This document shows, piece by piece, positions 9,935 through 20,069 of a stretch of DNA of 64,000 bases. The translations under genes were made by a program, and so were the position numbers. This DNA comes from Planktomarina sp. (GTDB taxonomy: Bacteria > Pseudomonadota > Alphaproteobacteria > Rhodobacterales > Rhodobacteraceae), in assembly GCA_020630595.1 (NCBI GenBank), contig JAHDBC010000003.1, positions 57,523 to 121,522 on the forward strand. The letters run 5' to 3'. The notes under the pieces are model-generated. The model did no database searches. It was given only the letters and a program-made list of their open reading frames with translations, and had not been told where the DNA came from. The number at the start of each line of letters is the position of its first letter. The first letter of the stretch is position 1.

Positions 9935-11980
9935 ATGGGCACTGTGCTGTTTGATCCGCTGATCCCTTGGGCAGGCATCTGGGTGTTTGCGGGTGCTGTC
10001 GTTCTTGCCACTGCGTTTTCCATCTGGCGCAGGTTGGCGGGATGGCCGCTGCGGCTGATCGCGGCATGTGTTGTGGTGTTGGCATTGGTGAACCCGTCGT
10101 TGAAACAGGACCAAACTTCGCCCCTGCCTGACATTGCGGTCATTGTCGTGGATGAAACGTCCAGCCAGACGATCAAGGGGCGGCCAGATCAGACCCGGCA
10201 GGCAGTCGAAAATTTACAATCCAATTTGGCTGCGCGTGGCAACATGGATGTGCGGATCGTTTCCGCAGCGGATGCAGAATTGGATGGTGGAACGCGCCTG
10301 ATCGATGCCTTGGATCAGGAACTGTCCACCGTGCCATCGGACCGGTTGGCCGGTGTGTTCTTTGTGACCGATGGTATCGTGCATGACGCCGCGCGTCCGG
10401 TTTCGGTGGCTGCCCCAACCCATGTCTTGCTGACGGGGGAACCCGATGATTGGGACCGCCGGCTGGTCGTGGAAAACGCGCCGGCATTCGGCATTCTGGA
10501 TGAACCCCTGTCGTTGACCATTCGGGTCGAAGATCAGGGGGCTGCCCCTGACATCGAAACGGCCCGCGTGGAAATCGCCATTGATGGTGGTCCGCCACAG
10601 CCGTTCACATTGGCAGTCGGACAGGATGCGCAGGTCACGCTGCAATTGCCCCATGGCGGCATGAATGTTTTGCAGGTGTCCACCCCCACAATGGATGGTG
10701 AATTGACCGATCGAAACAACGCGGCGGTCCTGCGGATCAATGGCGTGCGTGATCGGCTTCGGGTGCTTTTGGTCAGTGGGGAACCCCATGCGGGCACCCG
10801 AACGTGGCGCAACCTTTTGAAATCGGACGCGTCGGTGGATCTGGTTCATTTCACAATTCTGAAACCCCCCGGCAAACAAGAAGGCGTGCCGATCAACGAA
10901 TTGTCGTTGATTTCATTTCCCACGCGCGAACTGTTCTTGGACAAGATTGATGAATTCGATCTGATCGTTTTTGACCGTTACAAGCGGTTGGGGCTTTTGC
11001 AGTCCGCCTATTTCAGCAACATCGCCCGGTATGTCAGGGATGGCGGTGCCGTGTTGATTGCAGCCGGGCCAGACTATGCGACTGTCGATTCCATCTATCG
11101 GTCTGGTTTGGGCGATGTGTTGCCCGGCGTGCCGACGGCGCGCGTGTTTGAACAGCCCATCACACCCACAGTGTCAGACGTGGGGGATCGGCATCCGGTG
11201 ACGCAAGGGTTGGACCCCGAAGGGCAGGGCTGGGGGCGTTGGATGCGCCAAGTGGATGTTCAGGTTTCATCGGGCGATGTTCTGATGACGGGTTTGGATG
11301 ATCGGCCACTTTTGATTTTGGACCGTGTGGGCGACGGCCGTGTTGCCCTGTTGGCGTCAGATCACGCATGGCTTTGGGACCGTGGGTTCGAAGGCGGTGG
11401 CCCGCAGCGCGAACTGTTGCGGCGCCTGGCCCATTGGATGATGAAAGAACCAGAACTTGAAGAAGAAGCGCTGGTTGCCAATGAAACAGACACGGGCCTG
11501 ATGTTCACCCGCCGAACGCTTGACGCAGACCCACCCGACCCCCTGACCCTGACCGAACCGGACGGCACCGAACGCACTGTGGATTGGGCAGAAGTCGCGC
11601 CCGGACGGTTTGAGGCGGAAATCACAACCGACGTCCTTGGCCTGTATCGTGGCGTGACGGGTGATTATGAAACGGTCACCGCACTTGGCCCGGCAGCCCC
11701 ACGTGAATACCGCCAAACCATTGCGTCGGGCGATGATCTTGCAGCCCTTGTTGGGCAACGCCAAGGTGGCATCATCAACCTGTCCGATGGGTTTCCGCGG
11801 GTGCGCACCGTGCGCGACGGGCGACCTGCGGCAGGGCGGGGCTGGTTGGGTGTATACAGGCGTGATGCGACCGTCACGGAATCCACCACATTGTCCGCAC
11901 TTTTGCCGGCGTGGGTGTATCTTTTGCTTGCTGCGGGTCTGGTGACACTGGCCTGGGTTCGCGAAGGGCGGCGGGCCTAA
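9935..11980 (+). CDS. large membrane protein with VWA/glutamine-amidotransferase-like fold
   Basis: 681 aa, N- and C-terminal TM segments, operon context with MoxR/DUF58. Confidence 0.8.
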   Translation: MGTVLFDPLIPWAGIWVFAGAVVLATAFSIWRRLAGWPLRLIAACVVVLALVNPSLKQDQTSPLPDIAVIVVDETSSQTIKGRPDQTRQAVENLQSNLAARGNMDVRIVSAADAELDGGTRLIDALDQELSTVPSDRLAGVFFVTDGIVHDAARPVSVAAPTHVLLTGEPDDWDRRLVVENAPAFGILDEPLSLTIRVEDQGAAPDIETARVEIAIDGGPPQPFTLAVGQDAQVTLQLPHGGMNVLQVSTPTMDGELTDRNNAAVLRINGVRDRLRVLLVSGEPHAGTRTWRNLLKSDASVDLVHFTILKPPGKQEGVPINELSLISFPTRELFLDKIDEFDLIVFDRYKRLGLLQSAYFSNIARYVRDGGAVLIAAGPDYATVDSIYRSGLGDVLPGVPTARVFEQPITPTVSDVGDRHPVTQGLDPEGQGWGRWMRQVDVQVSSGDVLMTGLDDRPLLILDRVGDGRVALLASDHAWLWDRGFEGGGPQRELLRRLAHWMMKEPELEEEALVANETDTGLMFTRRTLDADPPDPLTLTEPDGTERTVDWAEVAPGRFEAEITTDVLGLYRGVTGDYETVTALGPAAPREYRQTIASGDDLAALVGQRQGGIINLSDGFPRVRTVRDGRPAAGRGWLGVYRRDATVTESTTLSALLPAWVYLLLAAGLVTLAWVREGRRA

Positions 11981-12333
11981 GGCAGCCGAAGGCGAAACCC
12001 CGTTGGGGTCCAATGCCCTAGATTGTCTTTTGCAAAGATGAACAGGTCAGTCGTGTGTTCCGAAATCTCAACGCCAGACAATGACCGGGTGAACGGCTGT
12101 TCGTCAACGTGGGGGTGGGCCAACACCCGGTGGCCCAAAACCGTACCATCGTCTGTTCGGATATCCCAACCATCGGCATAATGGTCCCATCCCGTGTCGC
12201 CATGGCGCAGCGTGACCGTAACCTGCCAAGCGCCCCCAATTGGTTTGGCCGTTGCCGCCACAACCTGCGGCGGGTCTGATACGGCTTGGCTGGGCATCAA
12301 TGCACATAGCGCGATGGCCAACACCGGCCGCAT
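11977..12333 (-). CDS. secreted hypothetical protein
   Basis: Start chosen at MRPVLAIALCALMPSQAVSDPP (signal-peptide-like) inside the 155-aa ORF; start overlaps the upstream DUF599 stop. Confidence 0.65.
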   Translation of the reverse strand: MRPVLAIALCALMPSQAVSDPPQVVAATAKPIGGAWQVTVTLRHGDTGWDHYADGWDIRTDDGTVLGHRVLAHPHVDEQPFTRSLSGVEISEHTTDLFIFAKDNLGHWTPTGFRLRLP

Positions 12334-13028
12334 CATGCCTGATCTTCCAACAGTTTTTGGGAAAGCGACGAAAATTCCCGTGACCACAGCGTCCAAACGG
12401 TGGCAAGCGTCGCGGCCATTAACGCCCATGGTCCCGCAAGCCACGCCAGTCCCGCGATTGCAAAATACATTGCCCGCAGGCCGCGATTGAAATTCATTGC
12501 AGCCCGAATGTTGATTTCTGCCGCCAATCCCGCGCGCGGTTCGGCCACGGCAATTTTTGGGTCGTTTGGAACGGCGGCCATGATCACGGCGCAGTATCCG
12601 AACAATCGGTTGGCCCAGACAAATTTCAAAAACGCATTCACGACGAAAAACACGGCAAATGCCAGTTTCATTTGGAAAACAACAGCGGGTGGTGCGTTCT
12701 GGTTGAACATCATGGCCAATCCGCTGATCTGATCAGGACTGCCCATAAGCGCCAGCAACCCGCCAATCGCCAGTATCGATGATGATGCAAAAAACGCGGT
12801 GCCCTGACGCAGCGATGACAGGATCTGGGCATCAAAAATGCGCACTTCACGTTCGGCAAGGGCCGCCATCCATTTGCGACGGTAATCGGCCATCATCACT
12901 GTAACGGACGGTCGTGCCGATCCGGGGTGTTCGATCCACCACCCCATGCCAAGCCACGCAATCAGCATCGCTGCAACACCGCAAAGGTCCCACAGGCCGA
13001 ACACAAGAAAAATGTCGTTTACGATCAT
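12333..13028 (-). CDS. DUF599 family membrane protein
   Basis: MADYRRKWM...ERE.RI.DAQIL.SL.QGTAFFASSS pattern typical of DUF599. Confidence 0.85.
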   Translation of the reverse strand: MIVNDIFLVFGLWDLCGVAAMLIAWLGMGWWIEHPGSARPSVTVMMADYRRKWMAALAEREVRIFDAQILSSLRQGTAFFASSSILAIGGLLALMGSPDQISGLAMMFNQNAPPAVVFQMKLAFAVFFVVNAFLKFVWANRLFGYCAVIMAAVPNDPKIAVAEPRAGLAAEINIRAAMNFNRGLRAMYFAIAGLAWLAGPWALMAATLATVWTLWSREFSSLSQKLLEDQA

Positions 13029-13070
13029 GGGGGTGTTCTAGGTGGAAAACCACACCCTTGCCATCCCTTG

Positions 13071-13097
13071 AAATTGGTAATATATTTTTACCAATTT
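13071..13097. promoter_or_regulatory. perfect 10-bp inverted repeat (AAATTGGTAA-N7-TTACCAATTT) immediately upstream of glcD; candidate operator
   Basis: Direct reading: AAATTGGTAA at 13071-13080 and its exact reverse complement at 13088-13097; glcD ATG at 13104. Confidence 0.7.
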
Positions 13098-13103
13098 TGG
13101 AGA

Positions 13104-14558
13104 ATGCCGATGGAAATGCCCCAACCAGATTCGACTGTATTGGCCAAAAAGGACCGCATCGTTTCACATTTGCTGCGCATTCTGCCCGCTGATGCCGTGA
13201 TTTCAGACCCCGCTGAAACCCGCGCCTATGAATGTGATGCATTGACCGCATATCGCTGTCCGCCGCTTGCGGCTGTTCTGCCGTCTTCCACGCAAGAAGT
13301 CAGCGCGATCCTGAAACTGTGCCATGCCGAAGGGGTGCCGGTCGTTCCACGTGGGTCTGGCACGTCGCTTGCCGGTGGGGCCTTGCCAACGGCAGACAGC
13401 GTCATTCTGGGTGTCGCCCGCATGAACGGCGTATTGGAAACCGACTATGACAACCGGTTTATCCGGGTGCAGACGGGCCGCACGAACCTAAGCGTGACCG
13501 GTGCAGTCGAAGAAGAAGATTTCTTTTACGCACCCGATCCTTCGTCCCAATTGGCCTGTGCCATCGCGGGTAACATCGCGATGAATTCAGGTGGGGCGCA
13601 TTGTCTGAAATACGGGGTGACGACGAACAATCTGATGGGTGCGACCGTCGTTTTGATGGATGGCACCGTGATTGAACTGGGGGGTGCGCACCTGGACGCG
13701 CCCGGGGTGGATTTGCTGGGTGTGATTTGCGGATCCGAAGGGCAGCTGGGCGTGGTGACCGAAGCGACGCTGCGCATTCTTCACAAACCCGAAGGCGCGC
13801 TGCCGATGTTGGTGGGATTTGACAGCAACGCCACCGCCGGTGCCTGTGTCGCCGATATCATCAAGGCTGGGGTGTTGCCGGTCGCGATCGAATTCATGGA
13901 CCGCCCGATTTTGCAAATTGCAGAAAACTTTGCCAAAGCCGGATACCCCGACTGCGAAGCCCTGCTGGTGATCGAAGTCGAAGGTTCCGACGTTGAAATC
14001 GCAGATCAGTTGGCGCGGATCACCGCCATTGCCCAAACGCACAATCCGGTTGAAATCCGTCAGGCCGGGTCACCGTCTGAAAGCGCGGCGATCTGGTTGG
14101 GGCGCAAATCTGCATTCGGTGCTGTTGGGCAAGTGGCCGATTACATGTGCCTTGATGGCACGATCCCGGTGTCCGAATTGCCAAAGGTTCTGGATGGTAT
14201 TCAGGCGCTGTCTGAAAAATATGGCCTGAAAGTCGGGAATGTTTTTCATGCAGGGGATGGCAACATGCATCCCCTGATCATGTTTGATGCCAACAAGCCG
14301 GGCGATCTGGAACTGTGTGAAGCCATGGGCGCAGATATCTTGCGCCTGTGCGTCGAAGTGGGCGGCTGCCTGACGGGGGAACATGGCGTTGGGATCGAAA
14401 AACGCGACTTGATGGTGGATCAATACACCCCAGCTGATCTTGAGGCACAGATGGCCGTAAAGGATGTTTTTGATCCTGCGTGGCTTTTGAACCCTGCCAA
14501 GGTGTTCCCGCTTGCGGTGACTGCGTCGCGGCGGGCACTGGCGATTGCCGCGCAATAG
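13104..14558 (+). CDS. glcD: glycolate oxidase subunit GlcD (FAD-linked oxidase)
   Basis: VPRGSGTSLAGGALP FAD-binding motif; GNVFHAGDGNMHP; GGCLTGEHGVGIEKRD; followed by glcE and glcF. Confidence 0.95.
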   Translation: MPMEMPQPDSTVLAKKDRIVSHLLRILPADAVISDPAETRAYECDALTAYRCPPLAAVLPSSTQEVSAILKLCHAEGVPVVPRGSGTSLAGGALPTADSVILGVARMNGVLETDYDNRFIRVQTGRTNLSVTGAVEEEDFFYAPDPSSQLACAIAGNIAMNSGGAHCLKYGVTTNNLMGATVVLMDGTVIELGGAHLDAPGVDLLGVICGSEGQLGVVTEATLRILHKPEGALPMLVGFDSNATAGACVADIIKAGVLPVAIEFMDRPILQIAENFAKAGYPDCEALLVIEVEGSDVEIADQLARITAIAQTHNPVEIRQAGSPSESAAIWLGRKSAFGAVGQVADYMCLDGTIPVSELPKVLDGIQALSEKYGLKVGNVFHAGDGNMHPLIMFDANKPGDLELCEAMGADILRLCVEVGGCLTGEHGVGIEKRDLMVDQYTPADLEAQMAVKDVFDPAWLLNPAKVFPLAVTASRRALAIAAQ

Positions 14559-14609
14559 CGGTGTTGGCCAATCGCCCTCAAACAGGTCTGATAAAGCAAA
14601 GGAATTGAC

Positions 14610-15695
14610 ATGGCGTTGGATGGGATGACCCCCCGCGATGAATCCGATCTGGCAGAAGCCATTCGCAGCACCGAAGGCGGGCTTTCGGTTTCGGGCGGCG
14701 GTACACGCGGCGGGCGCGGGACGGGCGCAAACCTGTCTGTCCGCGCGATGCGTGGGGTTCGGCTGTACGAACCCGGTGCGATGACCCTTGTTGCCGCGGC
14801 GGGCACACCGCTTTCCGAAATTGAAACGGTTCTGGCATCTGAAGGGCAGCGGCTGGCCTTTGAACCCATGGATCACCGTGTCTTGCTTGGGACACAGGGC
14901 GATCCGACGTTGGGCGGCGTTTATTCAACCAACACATCTGGCCCGCGCCGCATTCAGGCAGGGGCCATGCGGGATTTTGCCCTTGGTGTGCGTTTTGTGG
15001 ATGGCATGGGCAATATCGTGCAAAATGGCGGCCGGGTCATGAAGAACGTGACGGGATATGATCTGGTCAAAATGCTTGCGGGATCGCGCGGAACACTGGG
15101 TGTCGTCACCGAAGTGGCGCTGAAGGTTCAGCCGGCCCCAGAAACCCTGTGCACCCTTTCGATATCTGTCGCTGATCCGGTCGAAGGCGTGCGTGCATTG
15201 TCTGCTGCATTGGGGTCGCCCTTTGATGTGACAGGGGCCGCCTTTGCAAATGGTTTGGCCCATGTGCGCGTCGAAGGCTTTGAAAACTCTGTGGCCTACC
15301 GCGCAGGCCAGTTGAAGGATCGACTGTCTGGTTTTGGTGAAATCACCCTTTCGTCGGATCCATCGCTGTGGGCCGACATTCGCGATTTGCGGATGTTTTC
15401 CAATGTTGATGGGGATGTCTGGAAAATATCTGTCAAACCCAGCGACGGCCCCGTGGTGATGGCGCGATTGCCCGGCGATGCCGTTCTGGATTGGGGGGGC
15501 GGGTTGGTCTGGGCCTGCGTGCCCACGGGAACTGATGTCGCCACCGCGCTGCAGGGATTGGCGGGGCATGCCACCTGCGTTCGGGGAAATGGTGGTGCCA
15601 TGGGTGAACAGGATTCAGCGGTGCGATCCTTGATTGATGGGTTAAAAGCAAAATTCGACCCGCGCGGCATTTTAAACCCGGGGGTGACCAGCTGA
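14610..15695 (+). CDS. glcE: glycolate oxidase subunit GlcE
   Basis: FAD-binding domain, DPTLGGVYSTNTSGPRRIQAGAMRDFALGVRFVDG; position between glcD and glcF. Confidence 0.95.
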   Translation: MALDGMTPRDESDLAEAIRSTEGGLSVSGGGTRGGRGTGANLSVRAMRGVRLYEPGAMTLVAAAGTPLSEIETVLASEGQRLAFEPMDHRVLLGTQGDPTLGGVYSTNTSGPRRIQAGAMRDFALGVRFVDGMGNIVQNGGRVMKNVTGYDLVKMLAGSRGTLGVVTEVALKVQPAPETLCTLSISVADPVEGVRALSAALGSPFDVTGAAFANGLAHVRVEGFENSVAYRAGQLKDRLSGFGEITLSSDPSLWADIRDLRMFSNVDGDVWKISVKPSDGPVVMARLPGDAVLDWGGGLVWACVPTGTDVATALQGLAGHATCVRGNGGAMGEQDSAVRSLIDGLKAKFDPRGILNPGVTS

Positions 15696-17014
15696 TGCAA
15701 ACGACATTTACACCAGATCAACTGAAAGACCCCGGCACCGCCCGCGCGAACGAAATTCTGCGCACCTGCGTCCATTGCGGGTTTTGCACTGCCACCTGCC
15801 CAACCTATCAGGTGCTGGGTGATGAATTGGACAGCCCCCGGGGGCGCATTTACCTGATCAAGGACATGCTTGAAAACGAACGTGTCCCTGATGAAAAAAC
15901 GGTCAAGCATATTGATCGCTGTCTATCGTGTTTGGCCTGCATGACGACCTGCCCGTCTGGCGTGCACTATATGCATTTGGTCGACCACGCCCGCGAATAC
16001 ATCAATGATCACTACAAACGCCCGTGGCATGATCGACTGTTGCGCTGGGTTCTGGCACGAATTTTGCCCTATCCGGGGCGGTTCCGCTTGGCCCTGATCG
16101 GGGCCAAGGCCGCGCGGCCTTTCCGCGCGTTGGTGCCTGACGCACGGCTGCGGGCGATGCTGGACATGGCCCCCAAACACGTGCCTGCTGTCAGCCGGAA
16201 TGATGACGCACAGGTGTTTGCTGCCCAAGGTGAAAGACGAATGCGTGTGGCGCTGATGACAGGCTGCGCCCAACGGGCCCTGAACACCGATATCAATGAT
16301 GCCACAATCCGCTTGCTGACCCGCCACGGGGCAGAAGTCGTGATTTTGAAGCAAGGCTGTTGTGGCGCGTTGACCCATCACATGGGCAAAACGGATGAAA
16401 GCCACGCGACCGCTGCCGTAAACATCAAGGCCTTTGCCGCAGAACATGCCGCACGGGGGCTGGATGCGGTTGTGATCAACACGTCGGGCTGTGGCACGAC
16501 CGTCAAAGACTATGGCCACATGTTCAAGGGCGACGCATTGGAAGACAAAGCCACCTTGGTGGCTGGCTTGGCCAAAGATGTGTCGGAGGTGTTGATGGAC
16601 CTGAACCTGCCCAAGGGCGGCGCCCCCGAAGGCATGCGCGTGGCTTACCACGCAGCGTGTTCCTTGCAGCATGGGCAACAGATTAAGACATTCCCCAAAG
16701 ATCTTTTGCGCAATGCAGGGTTCAAGGTGTCAGAACCCGAAAACAGCCATTTATGTTGCGGTTCTGCGGGAACGTATAACCTGATGCAGCCAGCGATCTC
16801 GGCCCAATTGAAAGCCCGCAAGGTCGAAACCCTGCAGGCCAGAAACCCTGATGTCATTGCCGCGGGCAACATTGGTTGCATGATGCAGATCGGATCGGCC
16901 ATCGGGGTTCCAGTTGTGCACACAGTTGAATTGCTGGATTGGGCAACCGGTGGGCCCGTGCCACCCGCAATATCTGGGGAAAAAGGACCCGGTCAGGTAC
17001 CTATTTTGCGGTAG
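15695..17014 (+). CDS. glcF: glycolate oxidase iron-sulfur subunit GlcF
   Basis: CVHCGFCTATCPTY and CLSCLACMTTCPSGV Fe-S motifs; two CCG motifs (CCGALTHH, CCGSAGTY). Confidence 0.96.
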   Translation: MQTTFTPDQLKDPGTARANEILRTCVHCGFCTATCPTYQVLGDELDSPRGRIYLIKDMLENERVPDEKTVKHIDRCLSCLACMTTCPSGVHYMHLVDHAREYINDHYKRPWHDRLLRWVLARILPYPGRFRLALIGAKAARPFRALVPDARLRAMLDMAPKHVPAVSRNDDAQVFAAQGERRMRVALMTGCAQRALNTDINDATIRLLTRHGAEVVILKQGCCGALTHHMGKTDESHATAAVNIKAFAAEHAARGLDAVVINTSGCGTTVKDYGHMFKGDALEDKATLVAGLAKDVSEVLMDLNLPKGGAPEGMRVAYHAACSLQHGQQIKTFPKDLLRNAGFKVSEPENSHLCCGSAGTYNLMQPAISAQLKARKVETLQARNPDVIAAGNIGCMMQIGSAIGVPVVHTVELLDWATGGPVPPAISGEKGPGQVPILR

Positions 17015-17055
17015 CCTTGCCCTATTTTTGCCCAACGCGATGCTTAGGCAGGGGT

Positions 17056-17829
17056 ATGTTCAGGTTATTCGTCATTCTATTGCTGTGCCTTCCGTACTTT
17101 GCAAACGCCCAGTCCCGGTTGGAACGGTTGGAAAGTCTGGATGATGTGCGCCAATGGTCAGCCGTGGGGCGGATCAATGTGACGGACGGGGGGTTTTGCA
17201 CCGGAACCCTCGTCACTGAACGGCATGTTTTGACGGCGGGTCACTGCCTGTTTGATGCGCAAACCGGGCTGGCCGTAGATGTGAACCGGATCGAATTCAG
17301 GGCCGGCTGGACCCATGGCCGGGCAGAGGCGTATCGCCGCGTCCGGTCGGCATCAACACACCCCATGTACCAATTCACGGGCAACGCTGGCATGGACCGC
17401 GTGTCATCCGATGTTGCCATTCTGGAACTGGAAATGCCCATCCGCCACCCTTGGGTTCGGCCCATGCCCATTGCACAATTGCCCGCGATCGGATCGGAAG
17501 TTGCGGTTGTGTCATATGCCCACAACCGTGCGGAAAGTCCCAGCCTGCAGGAAATCTGCCACCTGGTCGCGGAACAAGAAGATGCGTTGATCCTGAATTG
17601 CAACGTGGATTTCGGCAGCTCTGGCGCGCCCATTTTCAGATACGATCGTGGCGTGCCGCAAATCGTTTCTGTTGTTTCTGCAAAGGCTAAGATGGGCGAC
17701 ACCCCTGTTGCCCTTGGAGCCAAGGCACATCCAAAGTTGATGGAATTTCAGGGATTTACCCTGCCGGGATCGGTGCCTGTCACACGAAGTGTCTTTCCGC
17801 TTTTGGGGTCCGCATTTTCCCGTAACTGA
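17056..17829 (+). CDS. secreted trypsin-like (V8-type) serine peptidase
   Basis: Signal peptide MFRLFVILLLCLPYFANAQ; LTAGHC, SSDVAILELE, DFGSSGAPIF triad contexts. Confidence 0.87.
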   Translation: MFRLFVILLLCLPYFANAQSRLERLESLDDVRQWSAVGRINVTDGGFCTGTLVTERHVLTAGHCLFDAQTGLAVDVNRIEFRAGWTHGRAEAYRRVRSASTHPMYQFTGNAGMDRVSSDVAILELEMPIRHPWVRPMPIAQLPAIGSEVAVVSYAHNRAESPSLQEICHLVAEQEDALILNCNVDFGSSGAPIFRYDRGVPQIVSVVSAKAKMGDTPVALGAKAHPKLMEFQGFTLPGSVPVTRSVFPLLGSAFSRN

Positions 17830-17832
17830 CCC

Positions 17833-17861
17833 CTTGAAGGGGCGATTTCGCCTTCTTAACT
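17833..17861 (+). promoter_or_regulatory. putative RpoH (sigma32)-type promoter for hsp20: CTTGAA-N17-TTAACT
   Basis: CTTGAA at 17833-17838, 17-nt spacer, TTAACT at 17856-17861; expected start falls just 5' of the leader hairpins. Confidence 0.45.
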
Positions 17862-17869
17862 GATGGGTA

Positions 17870-17952
17870 CGGTCGCCCGAATGGGGACCGCCTTAATCCC
17901 ATGTCCGGCCCAGATGGGCGGACCAACATGTTATCGCTTTGCGAAAGGATGA
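17870..17952 (+). promoter_or_regulatory. ROSE-like RNA thermometer leader of hsp20 (three hairpins; last one sequesters the Shine-Dalgarno)
   Basis: Hairpins 17870-17890 (CGGTC-g-CCC/GGGGACCG), 17903-17923 (GTCC-g-GCCC/GGGCGGAC), 17931-17952 (UUAUC-g-CUUU/AAAGGAUGA, SD = AAAGGA 17944-17949). Confidence 0.7.
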
Positions 17953-17957
17953 CGACG

Positions 17958-18413
17958 ATGCGTAATTTTGATTTTGCACCCCTGTACCGTGCATCTGTTG
18001 GATTTGATCAGATTGCTGATCTGATGGATCGGGTTTTGACCCATGAAGGATCCACAACCAGCTATCCCCCTTACAATATCGAAAAGACAAGCGAAGATGG
18101 ATACCGAATTTCCGTCGCAGTCGCCGGGTTTGCTGAAAGCGAACTGTCTGTCGAAGTGAAAGAAAACGCCCTGCATATTTCTGCCCGGAAACCAGATGAT
18201 GCAGATGGCAAAACATACCTGCATCGCGGGATCGCCACGCGTGCGTTTGACCGCCGCTTCCATCTGGCTGACCACGTGCGTGTGTCAGGCGCGTCCCATG
18301 AAAATGGTATGTTGCACATCGATTTAGTGCGCGAAGTGCCCGAGGCGTTGAAACCCCGCCGGATTGAAATCCAATCGGGCAACACGCTGCAGGTCGAAGC
18401 GTTGGACGCCTGA
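17958..18413 (+). CDS. small heat-shock protein Hsp20 (IbpA-like)
   Basis: MRNFDFAPLYRASVGFDQIADLMDR; YPPYNIE...YRISVAVAGF; AAAGGA 8 nt upstream of ATG 17958 (alternative ATG 17949). Confidence 0.95.
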   Translation: MRNFDFAPLYRASVGFDQIADLMDRVLTHEGSTTSYPPYNIEKTSEDGYRISVAVAGFAESELSVEVKENALHISARKPDDADGKTYLHRGIATRAFDRRFHLADHVRVSGASHENGMLHIDLVREVPEALKPRRIEIQSGNTLQVEALDA

Positions 18414-18458
18414 TCCGATCATGCGAACGGCGCGACCTTGCGGTCGCACACGATGTTT

Positions 18459-18486
18459 GCGGGCCCCATTCGGGGCCCGCTTTTTG
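18459..18486 (+). terminator. Rho-independent terminator downstream of hsp20
   Basis: GCGGGCCCC-ATTC-GGGGCCCGC followed by TTTTTG. Confidence 0.92.
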
Positions 18487-18548
18487 TTTCGCCTGACGGC
18501 GACGCCTTCAGCGGGAGAGTATTTGGGGCAAAATGAAGCTGCAGGTCT

Positions 18549-20021
18549 TTAGACGGACATGCAGATGTATTTCATTTCTAGAAATTCTTCGATGCCGTGG
18601 TGGCTGCCTTCGCGCCCAAGACCGGACTGTTTGACACCGCCAAAGGGTGCGACTTCGGTCGAGATGATGCCAGTGTTCACCCCGACAATCCCATATTCCA
18701 AGGCTTCGGACACTTTGTAGACGCGTGACAGATCCTTGGCGTAGAAATAGGCTGCAAGTCCATAAATCGTGTCGTTGGCCAATTCGATGACTTCGTCTTC
18801 GTTTTCGAATTTGTACAACGGCGCCATCGGGCCAAAGGTTTCTTCGGTGTTGAACGCCATGTTGCGCGTGACGTCTGTCAGGATGGTCGGTTTGAAGAAT
18901 TTTCCGCCCAATTCATGTTTTTCACCACCGGTGAGAACATGCGCGCCTTTGTCTTTTGCATCCGCAATGTGATTTTCGACCTTTTCCACGGCTTTGTCCG
19001 TGATCAAGGGGCCAAGGTCGGCGCCTTGCATGCCATCCCCAACCTTCATCGCTTCGACAGCCGCTTTGAATTTATCCGCAAAGGCGTCGTAAACGCCGGC
19101 TTGCACATAGATGCGGTTCGCACAGACGCAGGTTTGGCCGTTGTTGCGGAATTTGCAGATCATCAGCCCGGCAACGGCGGCGTCCAGGTCGGCATCATCG
19201 AACACAATGAACGGTGCGTTGCCGCCCAGTTCCATGGAACATTTCATCACCTGTTCTGCGGCTTGCCCCAAAAGGATGCGCCCCACTTGGGTCGATCCGG
19301 TGAATGTCAGTTTGCGCACGGTTTCGTTTTCGCAGAATTCCTTGCCAGACGCAGATGCATCCGAAGATGTGACGACCTGAAACACACCGGCAGGAATGCC
19401 TGCGCGGGTTGCCAGTTCACCAAGGGCCAGCGCAGAGAGGGGCGTCAATTCTGCGGGCCGGGCCACGAAAGCGCACCCGGCGGCAAGGGCAGGGGCCGCC
19501 TTGCGGGTGATCATGGCGTTCGGGAAATTCCACGGGGTGATGGATCCGACGACCCCGATGGGCTGTTTGATCACGGTGATGCGCTTATCCGCTTGGTGCC
19601 CGGGAATGGTTTCGCCGTAAATGCGCCGCGCTTCTTCAGCAAAGAATTCGCAAAACGATGCGCCATAGGCGATTTCGCCTTTGGCTTCGGCAAGGGGTTT
19701 GCCCATTTCTGCAGTCAGGATGGTGGCCAGATCATCTTGATGTTCCATCATCAGTTCATACCATTTGCGCAGGACGTTTGACCGTTCTTTGGCTGTTTTG
19801 GCGGCCCATGATTTTTGGGCTGTATCAGCGGCGTCGATCGCTTGCGCGATGTCTGCGCGGTTCATGTCAGCCACTTGCGCGATCACATCGCCGCGGGCGG
19901 GGTTCACGACGTCAAACTGCCCATTGGATCCATCGACCCAGCCACCGTTCACATAGGCCTGTGTCCGCAGCAGGTCTGGATCGTTGAGCATGGATTTCAA
20001 ATCTGTCACGGTGTCCAACAT
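18549..20021 (-). CDS. gabD: NAD(P)-dependent succinate-semialdehyde dehydrogenase-like ALDH
   Basis: Start at [32 protein letters not shown] motifs [21 protein letters not shown] and [11 protein letters not shown]. Confidence 0.9.
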   Translation of the reverse strand: MLDTVTDLKSMLNDPDLLRTQAYVNGGWVDGSNGQFDVVNPARGDVIAQVADMNRADIAQAIDAADTAQKSWAAKTAKERSNVLRKWYELMMEHQDDLATILTAEMGKPLAEAKGEIAYGASFCEFFAEEARRIYGETIPGHQADKRITVIKQPIGVVGSITPWNFPNAMITRKAAPALAAGCAFVARPAELTPLSALALGELATRAGIPAGVFQVVTSSDASASGKEFCENETVRKLTFTGSTQVGRILLGQAAEQVMKCSMELGGNAPFIVFDDADLDAAVAGLMICKFRNNGQTCVCANRIYVQAGVYDAFADKFKAAVEAMKVGDGMQGADLGPLITDKAVEKVENHIADAKDKGAHVLTGGEKHELGGKFFKPTILTDVTRNMAFNTEETFGPMAPLYKFENEDEVIELANDTIYGLAAYFYAKDLSRVYKVSEALEYGIVGVNTGIISTEVAPFGGVKQSGLGREGSHHGIEEFLEMKYICMSV

Positions 20022-20069
20022 GGGTCGTCCTTTCTGTTTGGGCGATGGTGATCCACATAAGGACCGAAC

